A stretch of DNA of 64,000 nucleotides, taken from contig JALGAS010000008.1 of assembly GCA_023078685.1 (NCBI GenBank), positions 372,001 to 436,000 of the forward strand, written 5' to 3'. The notes below the pieces were generated by a model that searched no databases, had not been told where the DNA came from, and was given only the letters and a program-made list of their open reading frames with translations. The translations under genes were made by a program, and so were the position numbers. The stretch is from Neopestalotiopsis rosae. Its lineage: Eukaryota; Ascomycota; Sordariomycetes; Amphisphaeriales; Sporocadaceae. Position 1 is the stretch's first letter. Each line of letters starts with the position of its first letter. Positions 48,750 through 59,564 of the stretch are shown here, piece after piece.

Positions 48750-49562
48750 TATTGGGCGCAGCCCAACCTTACGGCCAAATTAGGCTTAGAGTTTAGCGCA
48801 CTTAAACCTAAATATATGGGATTAGCCTTCGGCTAACCCATCGTTAATAATATATGCTTTTTCATAATATATTTCGGTATTATAAGGTATAAGGTTGCAA
48901 ATTAGTTAACTAATAATTGACTACGCGTAATTAATTAAAAACTACGTATAATTAATTATTAGTTAATTACGCGTAATTTTTCGACCCACTAATTAAAACT
49001 ACGCGTAATTAATTAATTAATTACGGTAAAATAAAATTTTTAATTTAGTTTATTAAATAAATTATAAACTTAAATAATTTAAAATAAAAAATAAAAAAGA
49101 ATTAAAATGCTTTTATTCTTTTAATTTTAACGTTAATATTCAATTTTTTATAATTAATTATTTTATTTTAAAAATAATAAAAATAATAATTAATAAAAAC
49201 TTAAATTTTTAAAAATTAAAATAAAATAAATTAATAATAAGATTTTTATAATTAATAAGTTATAGCTTTAAAATTATCCTTTGAATCTTTATTTTATTAT
49301 AAATAAAAGCTTAATTAAATAAATAAAATTTAATATAAATTTTAAAAATCGTAATTAATTAATTATTAATTAAACTAACTAAAGTAATTAAGAATTACGC
49401 GTGATTCATTAGTAAAATAAGTAAAATTACCGTGATTAATTAGTTATTTAAATAAAGTTACGTTAATTAGTTAACTGCTTGAGTAAAACTACGTAATTTA
49501 GTTAATAATTAACTAAAACTAATAATTAAAACTAATCATTGCAACCCTAATAAGGTATAATA
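48750..49562 (+). mobile_element. solo 145-bp LTR (copy E) split by an M1 MITE
   Basis: The parts 48750-48889 and 49558-49562 sum to exactly 145 bp. The 5-bp duplication TAATT is exact (48745-48749 and 49563-49567). The copy is strongly RIP-altered (TATTGGGCGCAG). Confidence 0.9.
48890..49549. mobile_element. M1 hAT-like MITE (copy d), complete
   Basis: 660 bp with ends TAAGGTTGCAA and TTGCAACCCTA and an exact 8-bp duplication ATAAGGTA (48882-48889 and 49550-49557). It is the clearest copy for defining family ends. Confidence 0.92.
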
Positions 49563-50101
49563 TAATTCATTCATTAACTCTGCGGTATATCGATTAATTA
49601 GCAATATAACTAACCACCACCATTAACGTAACCATTATCACTAACGTATAAATCGATATACGTTAAAAAATAACTTGCGGTAAACGAAAAAATGGTAAAT
49701 AATGCGGCATTGCCTTCCTTTGAATATTTATACTCGCTAAAAACTTTTTTCTTTTTTTATGCCTCTAATATAATGTAATTTCCCCGACGTAATACAATAT
49801 TAATTAATCACAGCATCGCTGCGATAGCGAACGTTTTAATAATGTATTATATGCGTATAGCATTTAATAAAGATATATTAGTGGTATATAGCACTTAGCT
49901 TGCGATATATATCCACTAAAATTTAACCGGTGAAAATGTACCGAAAATTAAATATCCACCTAAATTCCACCGAATTACACGGATATAAATTAGCTATAAT
50001 AATTATAAGGAAGGTTATAATAAACTTAAGGGCTCCCGTCGTAACAAGGTAATTAAGTGGTGGGGTAATTAAATGGTGAGGCAATTAAATGCGCCATTAT
50101 A

Positions 50102-50555
50102 ATGCATATTAATAAATAACCTGCCTTGCTAATTTATTAAATTCGTGATAATATTAAATTTTCAAAACCTAACAAAGTCTGTTATTTTTAACCGCTTTAA
50201 ATACCGTTTTTTAAAATTAATAAAGTTTAATTAAATTTTATTATTTTGTTATTTTTTGTGTTAAAAAAGTGGTTATTTAAGTTAATATTAATCTATATTA
50301 TATTTTTTTATAATTGCCGAATTAATAACCGATAACCGAATTAATGCGGGGTAAGTCGACTAAAATAATATCTTGGAATATATTTATTTATTAATTAATT
50401 TATTATTTATTATCTTCGATATTAATATACGGTCGGCTGACCGGGGGTTATTTAAACACGTAATTCACCCATTACTTTATTTATCGGACCATCGGCAAAC
50501 ATTAACGAATAAAATCGATTATATTCATTTTCGATTATTTATTTAATGTTTTACC
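50102..50555. other. AT-rich DNA, unassigned
   Basis: No repeat end or coding motif is recognised. Confidence 0.4.
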
Positions 50556-51033
50556 CAGGGTAGGAATGCAGTTGACTGGCAGTTAACTGCATAAAATCCG
50601 GACTGCAACTTAACTGACTGCAATTAATTAAAACCCAGACTGCAACTGCACTTTTTGCAATTAATTGCAAAATAACTGCTAACTGCACTCTGCAGTTAAG
50701 ATAATTAACTGCTAACTGCCATAATATAAATATTATTATTTAATTAAATAATAATAAAATATAAAACCTTTTAATAGCTTTTTATTAATTTTATTAAGCT
50801 TTATATAACGTTTTATTTTAAAAAGAAAGTTTTTAAATAAGTTAATTATTCGATTTTTTATTAATTATTTTATTATTTTAATGCAGTTAATTATAATTAA
50901 TTTAAATTAATGGAATGCCGGACTTAAACTAACAAGTAACCGCATGCAATTAGTGAAAATCCAAACTGCAACTGCATTAACTTAAGTTAACTGCAACTGC
51001 ACTAACTAACTGCGGACTGCTTTTCCTACCCTG
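50556..51033. mobile_element. hAT-like MITE family M4, complete
   Basis: 478 bp with ends CAGGGTAGGAA and TTTTCCTACCCTG and an exact 8-bp duplication GTTTTACC (50548-50555 and 51034-51041). The subterminal parts are arrays of GCAGTTAACTGC-like words. Confidence 0.92.
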
Positions 51034-51079
51034 GTTTTACCTTATTTTTCGGTAATTTTACTAATTGATAAAATCAAAT

Positions 51080-51224
51080 TGTTGGGCGTAGCCCAACCTC
51101 ATAGCCAGATTAGGCTTAGCGTCTAGCGCAGCTAGACCCAAGTATATAGGATTGGCCTTCGGCCAACCTATCGTTAGTAATGTATGCTTCTTCACATCAC
51201 ACTACTGTACCACAAGGTGCAACA
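51080..51224 (+). mobile_element. solo 145-bp LTR (copy F), nearly free of RIP
   Basis: Begins TGTTGGGCG and ends GGTGCAACA, with an exact 5-bp duplication CAAAT (51075-51079 and 51225-51229). It differs from copy G at only a handful of sites. Confidence 0.95.
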
Positions 51225-52053
51225 CAAATTAAATTATTTAATTTCGTTTTAGGAACTTAAATTATTCACACCGTTAAACCTATTATTTAACTTGAATTAA
51301 ATCATTTAAAAATTATTTAATAAATACAGCTTATTTTTCTCGGCTGTTTTATTAATTAATAAAACAGAATTAAGTTATCTTATACCGTTAAATCTTTCGT
51401 AATATTCGTTTCTTTTATTTAACTTACCGAGGTTTATTTCAAAATTAACATTTTTACCGAGGTTTAATTAAAAATCATTTGTATTAAAATAATGTTTCAC
51501 TTTTAAGTCCGATTTTAAATCCAAATTCACTTAAATATCAAAGAAACAAGTGTTTTATCGAATAATTTAATTTTTCCTTTTTATAATTATTAATATAATA
51601 ATTATTATTTAATTATATATTATTATTTAATTTATTATTATATTTATTTTTATACTTAACATTATATTTAATATCAAATAAGGGATTTATTCAACTCTTT
51701 ATAACAACCGTTTTCTTTTATTTTATATCCTTTTCTTTTCTTTTATTTTCAAAATGAATTCTAACGACCCTTTTAATAATAATTTCTCTACGGTTATTTC
51801 GGCTTCATAATTAAATTCATCGGCTTTTTCCATTACTTCCTCAAAAACCATATCATCTTCGACGTTAACAAAGTATATTGATTATAAAAAACCAAGCTAG
51901 ATTTACCCTTAAACCACCAAAGAAAATCAATTATGTACGTCTTTAAACATGGAGTTTATTTATATACTTTATTGCCCATCGACTTATTGAAAGAACGCTA
52001 AATAAAAGTTCGTTACATAATATGAATTTTAAATGTTTAATATTAGTTTTCAT
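51225..52053. other. AT-rich DNA, unassigned
   Basis: Slightly less AT-extreme than its surroundings. No repeat family or protein motif is recognised. Confidence 0.4.
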
Positions 52054-52250
52054 TAGGGTCGGCGGCTTGAGTCTGAGTTTTCACTTTGAGTTTGAGTTAA
52101 TTTATTTGAGCTGAATTTTATTTACCGTTTTTAAAAACTTATTAAGTTTTACTTAAGCAATTAATTAAATTAATGAGTTCTACTTAAGCAAGTAATTAAA
52201 TTAATTAAGTTTAATAAGTCGAAGAATTAATGAATTCTGATTTAAATAAT
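52054..52250. mobile_element. partial M2 MITE
   Basis: Starts TAGGGTCGGCGGCTTGAG and has GAGTT words; the right end is lost. Confidence 0.55.
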
Positions 52251-52516
52251 TAGAAATAACTATTATTAATTATGCAAAGTAATTACTAAATTATCAGGAA
52301 TATAACGGTTATTATTACTTAAATTTTTATAAATATAGTCGATTTATAATAAATATTCTAAAAAGTGACTTTTAATATAATTAAAACCTAGTAAAAAAAC
52401 ACCCAGTTTTGAAAGTTTAATAATAAAGTAAATAAAATCGTAGAAATAAAGGCTTATAAGCAGAATAAATTAAAATTATTTATTTTATTAATATAATTCA
52501 GTTACTATTAATGAAT

Positions 52517-53170
52517 TAGGGTAGGAAAGGCAATCTGCAATTGATTAATGCAGTTACAGTTAATTTGAGTTAGTGTAGTTATAGTCCGGATTTTTATTAA
52601 CTGCATGCAATTACTTGTTAATTAAAGTCCGGTATTTAATTAATGCAGTTAACTGCAATTTAACTATAAACTAATTAGTAATTGCATTTTTAATTAAATT
52701 TCAATAAGTTTAATTTAAAAACTCTTAGATAATTATTTTAACCTTTTAAAAGAGATATAATTAATAGGGTTGCAAAAGGGTTGATTATTAGTTAATTCCG
52801 CGTAGTTTTTAACCCCACTAATTAAAACTACGTGTTATTAATTAGTGACCTAAGTAAAACTACGATTATTTAGTTGCGTGAGTAAAATTATATAGCTTAG
52901 CTATTTATTAATTAAAATTAATGATTAAAATGAATTGTTGCAACGCTAAAAATTAAATATTAATTTGATTTAAGTACTTCTTTCGCCGTTTTAATTATTT
53001 CCTTATTAATGAATGTAAAAGATTTTATCAATTTTAATAAAAATGAAATAACTAATTTTCGTTAATTTTAAATAAAGTATTATATTATTTTATTCTAATT
53101 GCAGTTAATAATTAATGGAGGTATTACCTGCAGTTAATGCAGTTAAGTTTAAGTCTTAAGTTTATTAATT
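52517..53170. mobile_element. M4-like MITE carrying a short M1-like MITE
   Basis: Starts TAGGGTAGGAAAGGC with TGCAGTTA words. At 52765-52948 a 184-bp element (TAGGGTTGCAA to TTGCAACGCTA) is inserted with flanks ATAATTAA and AAAATTAA (7 of 8 match). The M4 right end is not clear. Confidence 0.55.
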
Positions 53171-53178
53171 ATAATTAG

Positions 53179-53582
53179 CGGGATTGCCTTCGAGTTAACT
53201 GCCAGTTAATTTAAATGAGTTTAACTTAAATTCAATTGATTTAGTTAATTAACAAACTCAGTTAAGGTTTTAAAACTGCTCACTCTAATTTAATAATTTA
53301 ATGCGCACATTAATTCAAATTAAATTAATTGAATACTTAATAACTCACTAATTTAAAAAAGAAAATATAAATAACATTATTAAATAAAACCGTTAATTCT
53401 ATTTATTTCCGCTTATTAGCTTTGATTTTTACGATTTGCTTTATTTAAATATTTAATTTTTTAATATCGGGTATTTTTTTAAATAAGTTTTAATAATTAA
53501 AAATACTGCTTTTCGAAATAATCTAATAAATTAAATATAATGAATAAAATTAAAAAAATAATACCGTTAAAATAGCAATAAT
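53179..53582. mobile_element. partial M2 MITE, opposite orientation
   Basis: Starts CGGGATTGCCTTCGAGTTAA, the reverse of the M2 right end, then decays into AT-rich sequence. Confidence 0.5.
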
Positions 53583-54114
53583 CAGGGTTGTAATTTATTT
53601 CTTTAGTTAATTAAATGATTTAGTTAATAACTAAATCATTCAGTTTTAATCAAGCTATTAACTAAATCAGTTTAGTTTTAGTCAGGGTGGTAACTAAATC
53701 ATTTAGTTTTAATCACGGCCCTAATTAAATCAATTTAGTTTTAGTCAGGGTGGTAATTAAATCATTTAGTTTTAATCACGGCCCTAATTAAATTAATTTA
53801 GTTTCGATTTAGTTTGATTTAGTTTAGTTATTAACTAATAACTAAAGAATTTAATAGATTAATTAATTTGAATTAATATTAATTGAAATAACCACTTAAA
53901 TTAATAAAACGAAAGAAAACTAATAAAATGCCGTAAAAAGGTTCTTTTATCTTATTAATTAATATTTCTTTCGAATTTTCAAAAAGTGACATTTTAAAAA
54001 TAATAACTTTTATTAATTTATTACCGATTTTAATTTATTTATATTAAAATTCGAGTCTTACCGATAAAAATAAAAGAATAACGGCTTTGCGTTTCTTTTT
54101 AATTTCTTTATTAA
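53583..54114. mobile_element. M3 MITE with internal 63-bp tandem duplication
   Basis: Starts CAGGGTTGTAATTT and is built of AACTAAATCATTTAGTTTT words. Between about 53,670 and 53,805 a unit of roughly 63 bp containing CACGGCCCTAATTAAAT occurs twice. It ends where the Gypsy LTR starts. Confidence 0.6.
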
Positions 54115-55399
54115 TATGGTGGCGCACTAATTGCCCTACTACCGGGTTGCCCTACTACGACCGGCTGCTGCGCTGCAGCCAGCCCCACCCTAGCCCCGAT
54201 TATTCTACCGGTCGGGGACGTAAATAAATGTTCGCCGGGCTGGAGGATTATTTATTTTCTAGCTTTATTAATATATTTAATTATATTTTATGCTAAGCAA
54301 AAACCGGCTTTAATATAATACCGTGATATATTAACGAAGCTTATTATTTGCCTAGGAAGGCCGTAATAATATCTTAATTAAATTAGAACCTAAATTAGAT
54401 ATTACGCGATAAAACGTATTATTAAATATTAAAATTAAAACTTAAATCCTAAAATTAGCAAACGCTATAGCGTTTATTTTAATTAACGATAGCGCTTAAT
54501 TAGAAAAATCCCTTTTATTTAGCTCCTCCGTTTTAACCGCTAATAAATAGCGTATAAAATAAATTATAATTAAAATCGAATTTAAGCAAACCGAGCTTTA
54601 TAAAATTTTTATCCGAAAAAAACGCCGTATTTTTATTAAATTAATTAAAATAGCTAATAAAGCTATAAGCTTAAAATACCCTAATTTTGCTAAAATTATT
54701 ATTTTTTTATTATAAAAATAATTAGGATATTATTATAAATTTGCCTTTTTAAAAGGTTTTTATAATTAAGCTTAAAAAATATGCCTAAAATCGCGATTTT
54801 ATTTTTAATTTTATTAACGATTTCGTTACTGACGATATTATAAACCGCGTTAATAATTATGCAATATATTATATTTATACCGCTAATAAACTTAATATTT
54901 AACTCCAAGCTTTAAGTAAATATAATAAATTAGCTTAATTAAATATAAATAATTTTATAAATTTTGCATTTTTTACTAAATTAGCTATTAAAAATATTAA
55001 AGCTATTTTTATAAGATTTAAATTCCGTATATTTTTTATAAAAGCTTACGCTATTGAAATAAACGATATTTCTTATAACTCCCGATATTAAAAAATAACG
55101 GTGTTTGCTTTTATTAAATAGGCTAAAAAATTGCTAAAAATTATTCCGAATTAAAAAAAAATTCCGCCGTTAATTAGGAGGATATTTTCGAATTAACCTA
55201 ATAAATTAATTTATTATCGATTAAAATTATTGATTTAATTTAAAAGAATCCCGATTTTATACGCGAAGATACGATTTTTAAAATTCGCTTTCGCGAAACT
55301 AGCGCTATTATTTATGCTTTTAATAATATTAAATCGTAAAGCTTTTTTTTAAGGTATAAAAAATTAGGAAAGCTATCGATATCCAATTTTTATAACGAT

Positions 55400-56029
55400 A
55401 AGTGAAAGGATATTATTTTGTTTAAATAATAATTTATTTAAATATAAAATAAGCTAGAGTTAAACGCCGATTATTTTAGCGGAAAGCGAGTTCGCTTTAT
55501 CGAGGTTAAATTATATTTTTAAAAAAACGCATCCATAATTTCTTTTTTATACCTCCGCGTCGGATACCTTAATCGTATCGAAAATACCGAGGATTTTATA
55601 AATTATTTATAAAAATAATAATATAACCCTAATTAGTAGGAAAATACCGATAAAAAGTTTAAAAAGCTAATTATAAAGGTAACGGATGATTTCCACGTTT
55701 TTAAAAGTATTTTCGTTCGTTTAGCAGGAAAATGTTAATTTAATAAGGCCTTTTAAAAAAAGAATCTAAGCGTCGATTATTTATTTTATTATTTAATGCC
55801 TGAATTACGTCGTATATTGATAAAAAATAAATTTTTAAATTTACGTAATTTAAACCGCCGAAATATTTATAAATTTTAATTTAGCTTATACCTAGCGGTA
55901 ATCCTAAAATAAAAAGAAATAAAAATACTTTTAATGGAAGAGGAGGAAACGATAAATCGAGTAATAAGCCTTGGCGATTTAATATTTTTAAAGTGTTTAA
56001 ATATTTTTAAAAAAAGATTAAAAAGCTTA
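55400..56029 (+). pseudogene. Gypsy gag remnant, capsid part
   Basis: The + strand at 55,687-55,735 reads DDFHVFKSIFVRLAGK, matching the FxxFKxxFxxLAGxA pattern of Gypsy gag (Retrotrans_gag) with the expected upstream hydrophobic and charged stretches. In-frame stops are frequent. Confidence 0.65.
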
Positions 56030-56592
56030 TCGAGGAACAAGGTTGTTACGATTAGTTTTAATTATTAGTTTTAGTTAACTAATAACTAAATTACGTAGTT
56101 TTACTTAAGTAACTAATTAATTAACGTAGTTTTACTCACCTTACTAACTAATTACGCGTAGTTTTTAGTTAGTTTAGTTAGTTTAATTAATAACTAACTA
56201 ACTACGATTTTTAAAACCTTTAATTAATTTTATTTATTTATTTAAGCTTTTATTAATAATAAACCAAAGATTCAAAGCACGATTTAAAGGCTATATTAAT
56301 TATTAAAATCCCGTTATTAATTTATTTTATTTTATTAATTGAAAATTCAAGTCTTTATTAATTATTATTTTTATTATTTTTTAAAATAAGATAATTAATT
56401 ATAAAAAATCGAATATTAACGTTAAAATTAAATAAATAAAAGCATTTTAATACCCTTTTATTCTTTTATCTTTGATTATTTAAGCTTATGGCTTATTTAA
56501 TAGATTTAATTAAGATTCTTATTTTACCATAGTTAGTTAGTTAATTTAGTTAACTACTAACTAATCGTAATTTGATTTTATTTAAGCAATTA

Positions 56593-58605
56593 ACCAGCTG
56601 CACCCACTTATGCAACGCACCCCCTTTCGCAACGGATTTTTAATAAAATCCGATATAAAATAGGTATAATATTAAAATAATTTATTATTATAATATAACT
56701 AAAATTATTTTTTTAAATTATTTAAATATTATTTACGTTATTTTTTAACCGTAAAAAGTTGCATTTTAAAGAAATTATTAATAGAAACCTATTTATTTTG
56801 CGGCATTATTCGCAACCGCTCATTTAATTTATGTTGGGCGTAGCCCAACCTCATGGCCAGATTAGGCTTAGCGTCTAGCGCAGCTAGACCCAAGTATATG
56901 GGATTGGCCTTCGGCCAACCTATCGTTAGTAATGTATGCTTCTTCACACCACTCTCCTGTACCACAAGGTGCAACAATTTATTTTAAGCAGATCTAATAT
57001 CCGGGAAATTAATAAAAATCTAATTAGCATTAAAAGTAATTATTTAACGTTTATCTGCTTTAAATTTACCTAATTCGGTATTTAAAAATGCATTATTTTA
57101 GCGCGTAATAACTAATTCGGTTATTTTTAAATTCAGTATTTTTGCGGTTTTTAATATTAATTGCCTAACCTCCCGCCCTAACGCCGTATAGGTTTTTTTA
57201 AATAAAATAAAATATATCCCGAAAATTTTTGCTATTATAAAAAGTTGCGATAGCATTTTTAAAAATATTTATAAAGTTAAATAATATTAAAAAGGAGGGT
57301 ATCGGGGACGGAAGAAATAATTTAGGGTTATTTATAATTTAATTAGGATCCGGGGGTTATATACCCGTTTTGCGCCAGCTATTTTAAATTATTTTTTGCG
57401 TAAAAGCTATTTAAAATGCCGTAATATAAGCTATAAGCATTTTTTGCTTTTAAATAAATTTAATAATTATTATTTTTCGCTATTAATTAAGCTATTAATA
57501 ATAATAATATTTAAAGAATAAAAATATACTTTTATTAAATAGCTAAAAAGCTTTATTAATATAAAGGGGAAAATAAATTAACGCAATTTTTTTGCGATAT
57601 ATTATAAATATAAATTTCGATAATAAGTGGGTATTATAACCGTTTAAAATAAGCATTTTTTACGGCCGTGGACGTTAGGCAGTTTTACGAGGCCTAATTT
57701 CTGGTTCGAAGATTTATTTAAGCTACGATTGCGCTATAATAAAATTAGACTATTTTTTATTTATAATAATAAATTTAGCTTTATCGAAATTTTCGGGGAA
57801 TTATTATATTTATAATATTATTTTTTTAAAATAAAAACTATAATAATAATTAAGCTTAAAGCGTTAATATTATAAATAGCGGTTATTTATTTATTTGCCG
57901 CTAATTTTTAAATACGAAAACGACGTAATATCGATATGCTAATTATCGTTTTTTTAGCTTCGCTTTTTTAAACCCTAATTTTATCTATATTATAAATATT
58001 TTTAAATTTAATAAAATATTTTTTTAAAACCCTATTTATTAATATATAAAATTTATATACGGCCTTAAAATTAATGCTATCGATTCGGTTAATATTAATA
58101 ACCCTCCTTAGCTTAATAGCTAAATATAAATAATATTGTACGAATTTATTTACCTAATTTTTCCCGATATAAATAGAATAATTATTAAGCTCGATATTAA
58201 TAGCTATTTGCGAAGCTACGTCTTTTACGATTCGCTTTAAAAAAGCTCGTCCGTATCGTTTTTTATATAATACCTAATTTTTAAACTTTTATTTTTATAA
58301 TTTTAAAAGGTTTAATTATTATCGTAGGCGTTGCGATAAAATTAAGCACTTTTTATTTTACGAAAAAGGGTTAATATATAAATACCGAGACCGCGTGCGA
58401 TTTCGGTTATTTTTTGGCCGTTTTAAACCATTTTAATTACTTTTTTTATACCGCGTTCGTTTACTTTCGTTATTCTGAAATTATGGGATTAATGCGATAA
58501 ATAGTTATTAAAATATTAAAAAATTATTAATTTAATATTTATAATAAAATGGGAAAAAAAACACGTTATAAAAGGGGGTATATTGCAAAAGTGGGTGCGG
58601 CTGGT
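56593..58605 (-). mobile_element. Fot1/Pot2-like (pogo, Tc1/mariner superfamily) transposon
   Basis: Inverted ends ACCAGCTGCACCCACTT and ACCAGCCGCACCCACTT extend about 44 bp with RIP differences. The TA target is duplicated (56591-56592 and 58606-58607). Excluding the solo LTR inside it, the length is 1,863 bp, close to Pot2 and Fot1. On the minus strand near 58,050-58,240, RIVKDVASQIA and IGKNWVNKFVQ match the Tc5/CENP-B HTH region of pogo transposases (consensus about RDVREMAxxLL...VGKNWVxRF). It is full of stops and inactive. Confidence 0.9.
56832..56976 (+). mobile_element. solo 145-bp LTR (copy G), nearly free of RIP
   Basis: TGTTGGGCG to GGTGCAACA, 145 bp, with exact 5-bp duplication ATTTA (56827-56831 and 56977-56981). 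It sits inside the Fot-like transposon, so it is younger than it. The short frame antisense to it is chance. Confidence 0.95.
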
Positions 58606-58739
58606 TAATTAATTACGCGTAGTTTTAGTTAGTGGGTCGAAAAACTACGCGTAATTAACTAATAACTAACTACACGTAGTTTTGAGTTAATTACGCGTAG
58701 TTAATTATTAGTTAATTATTTTATAACCCTATCGAGGAA

Positions 58740-58960
58740 AAACGTTATTTTTTGCGAAAAAGCTAAATATCGCATTTATAAATGCCTTAAAAATTTAAAT
58801 AAAAAGGAAAAACGTCCCGATGCCGCTCGTATTAACGCTATTATAGCTAAATTCGGATATATAACCTTTAATTTTAACGCTATTGCAAATGATTTAAATT
58901 TAAATAATAAATCCGATAATAATTTATTCAAAAATAAGACTTGAAAAAGCCCGATTTCCA
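58740..58960 (+). pseudogene. Gypsy gag remnant, zinc-knuckle part
   Basis: Directly after the M1/Fot insertion the + strand reads CEKAKYRIYKCLKNLNK, a decayed CxxCxxxGHxxxxC knuckle followed by a basic stretch and RPDAARINAI. It continues gag from the left side of the insertion. Confidence 0.55.
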
Positions 58961-59408
58961 CTTAAGGGAAATATATATAATAAAGGCGTTAATCGCGAAA
59001 ATATCCTTTAATTTCTTAAATTTAATATTAAAAGGAAAACCCTTTAAAATTATTAATATAATAATATATAATAAATCATTTTTAACGATACGCAAAATAT
59101 TACATAATATAAGAGCAAATAAATATATTTGTGTAAGCTAAGCTTTTATAAAGCGGATAAATTTATTATTACGGCCTAAATAAATTAAAAATTTCGATTA
59201 TCGATTTATTGGCGGTTACGATATTAAAACGCTATAAATAATTAATATAATAATATTTATTTATTTCCGTATTAATAAACGAACCTTTTTTAAAATTTTA
59301 TTAATAATAATTAATATTAAATACGATATAATTGTTAGCCGTAAATAATTTAATATTTATAATATTAATTTTAATATACGCTATCGAAAGCTTATTTTCT
59401 TTAAAAAT

Positions 59409-59564
59409 CAGTGTTGGCAGCTTGAGTTTGAGTTTTGAGTTTGAGTTTGAGTTAACTCATTTGAGTTGAGTTTTACTCAAGCAATTAACTAAATCAATGA
59501 GTTTGAGTTAGCATTTTTAAAAACTCAATTGAGTTAACTGGCAGTTAACTCAAAGCCAACCCTA
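59409..59564. mobile_element. short M2 MITE, complete
   Basis: 156 bp, ends CAGTGTTGGC and GCCAACCCTA, exact 8-bp duplication TTAAAAAT (59401-59408 and 59565-59572). It contains TTGAGTTTGAGTT and GAGTTAACTC words and is little RIP-altered. Confidence 0.92.

Larger units (their letters stand above)
48682..50037. mobile_element. Mutator-like non-autonomous element with 45-bp terminal inverted repeats
   Basis: Ends AAGAGCCCTTAGGCTTATTA and (reverse) GGGAGCCCTTAAGTTTATTA match over about 45 bp apart from mostly RIP-type changes. Flanks GTCATAATA (48673-48681) and GTCGTAACA (50038-50046) form a 9-bp duplication differing by two transitions. A 9-bp duplication with long inverted repeats fits Mutator-like elements. 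Without its own insertions it is about 540 bp and non-coding. Confidence 0.75.
48539..50101 (-). mobile_element. Gypsy-family LTR copy (-), split by a Mutator-like insertion
   Basis: The left part (48539-48672) is the reverse complement of the GC-rich LTR core and its ACCGTGATA-type end; the right part (50038-50101) is the reverse complement of the TGTGATGGCGCAC start. The two rejoin once the insertion at 48682-50037 and one target copy are removed. No matching outer flanks were found. Confidence 0.75.
56038..58731. mobile_element. M1 MITE (copy e) split by a Fot-like transposon
   Basis: Ends CAAGGTTGTTACG and TTATAACCCTA; exact 8-bp duplication TCGAGGAA (56030-56037 and 58732-58739). MITE sequence 56038-56592 and 58606-58731 rejoins cleanly across the insertion. 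Confidence 0.92.

Noticed and set aside
43553..50101. A single large transposon with inverted TGTGATGGCGC ends
   Set aside because: The inverted ends belong to two Gypsy LTR copies in opposite orientation; flanking 8-mers do not match.
51167..51170. UUCG tetraloop in the second LTR hairpin
   Set aside because: With TTCG as a tetraloop the next pair would be C-C; the consistent fold is 6-bp arms with a TTC loop.
56789..56977. 62-codon minus-strand frame over solo LTR copy G
   Set aside because: It is the reverse strand of the LTR; other copies do not keep it open.
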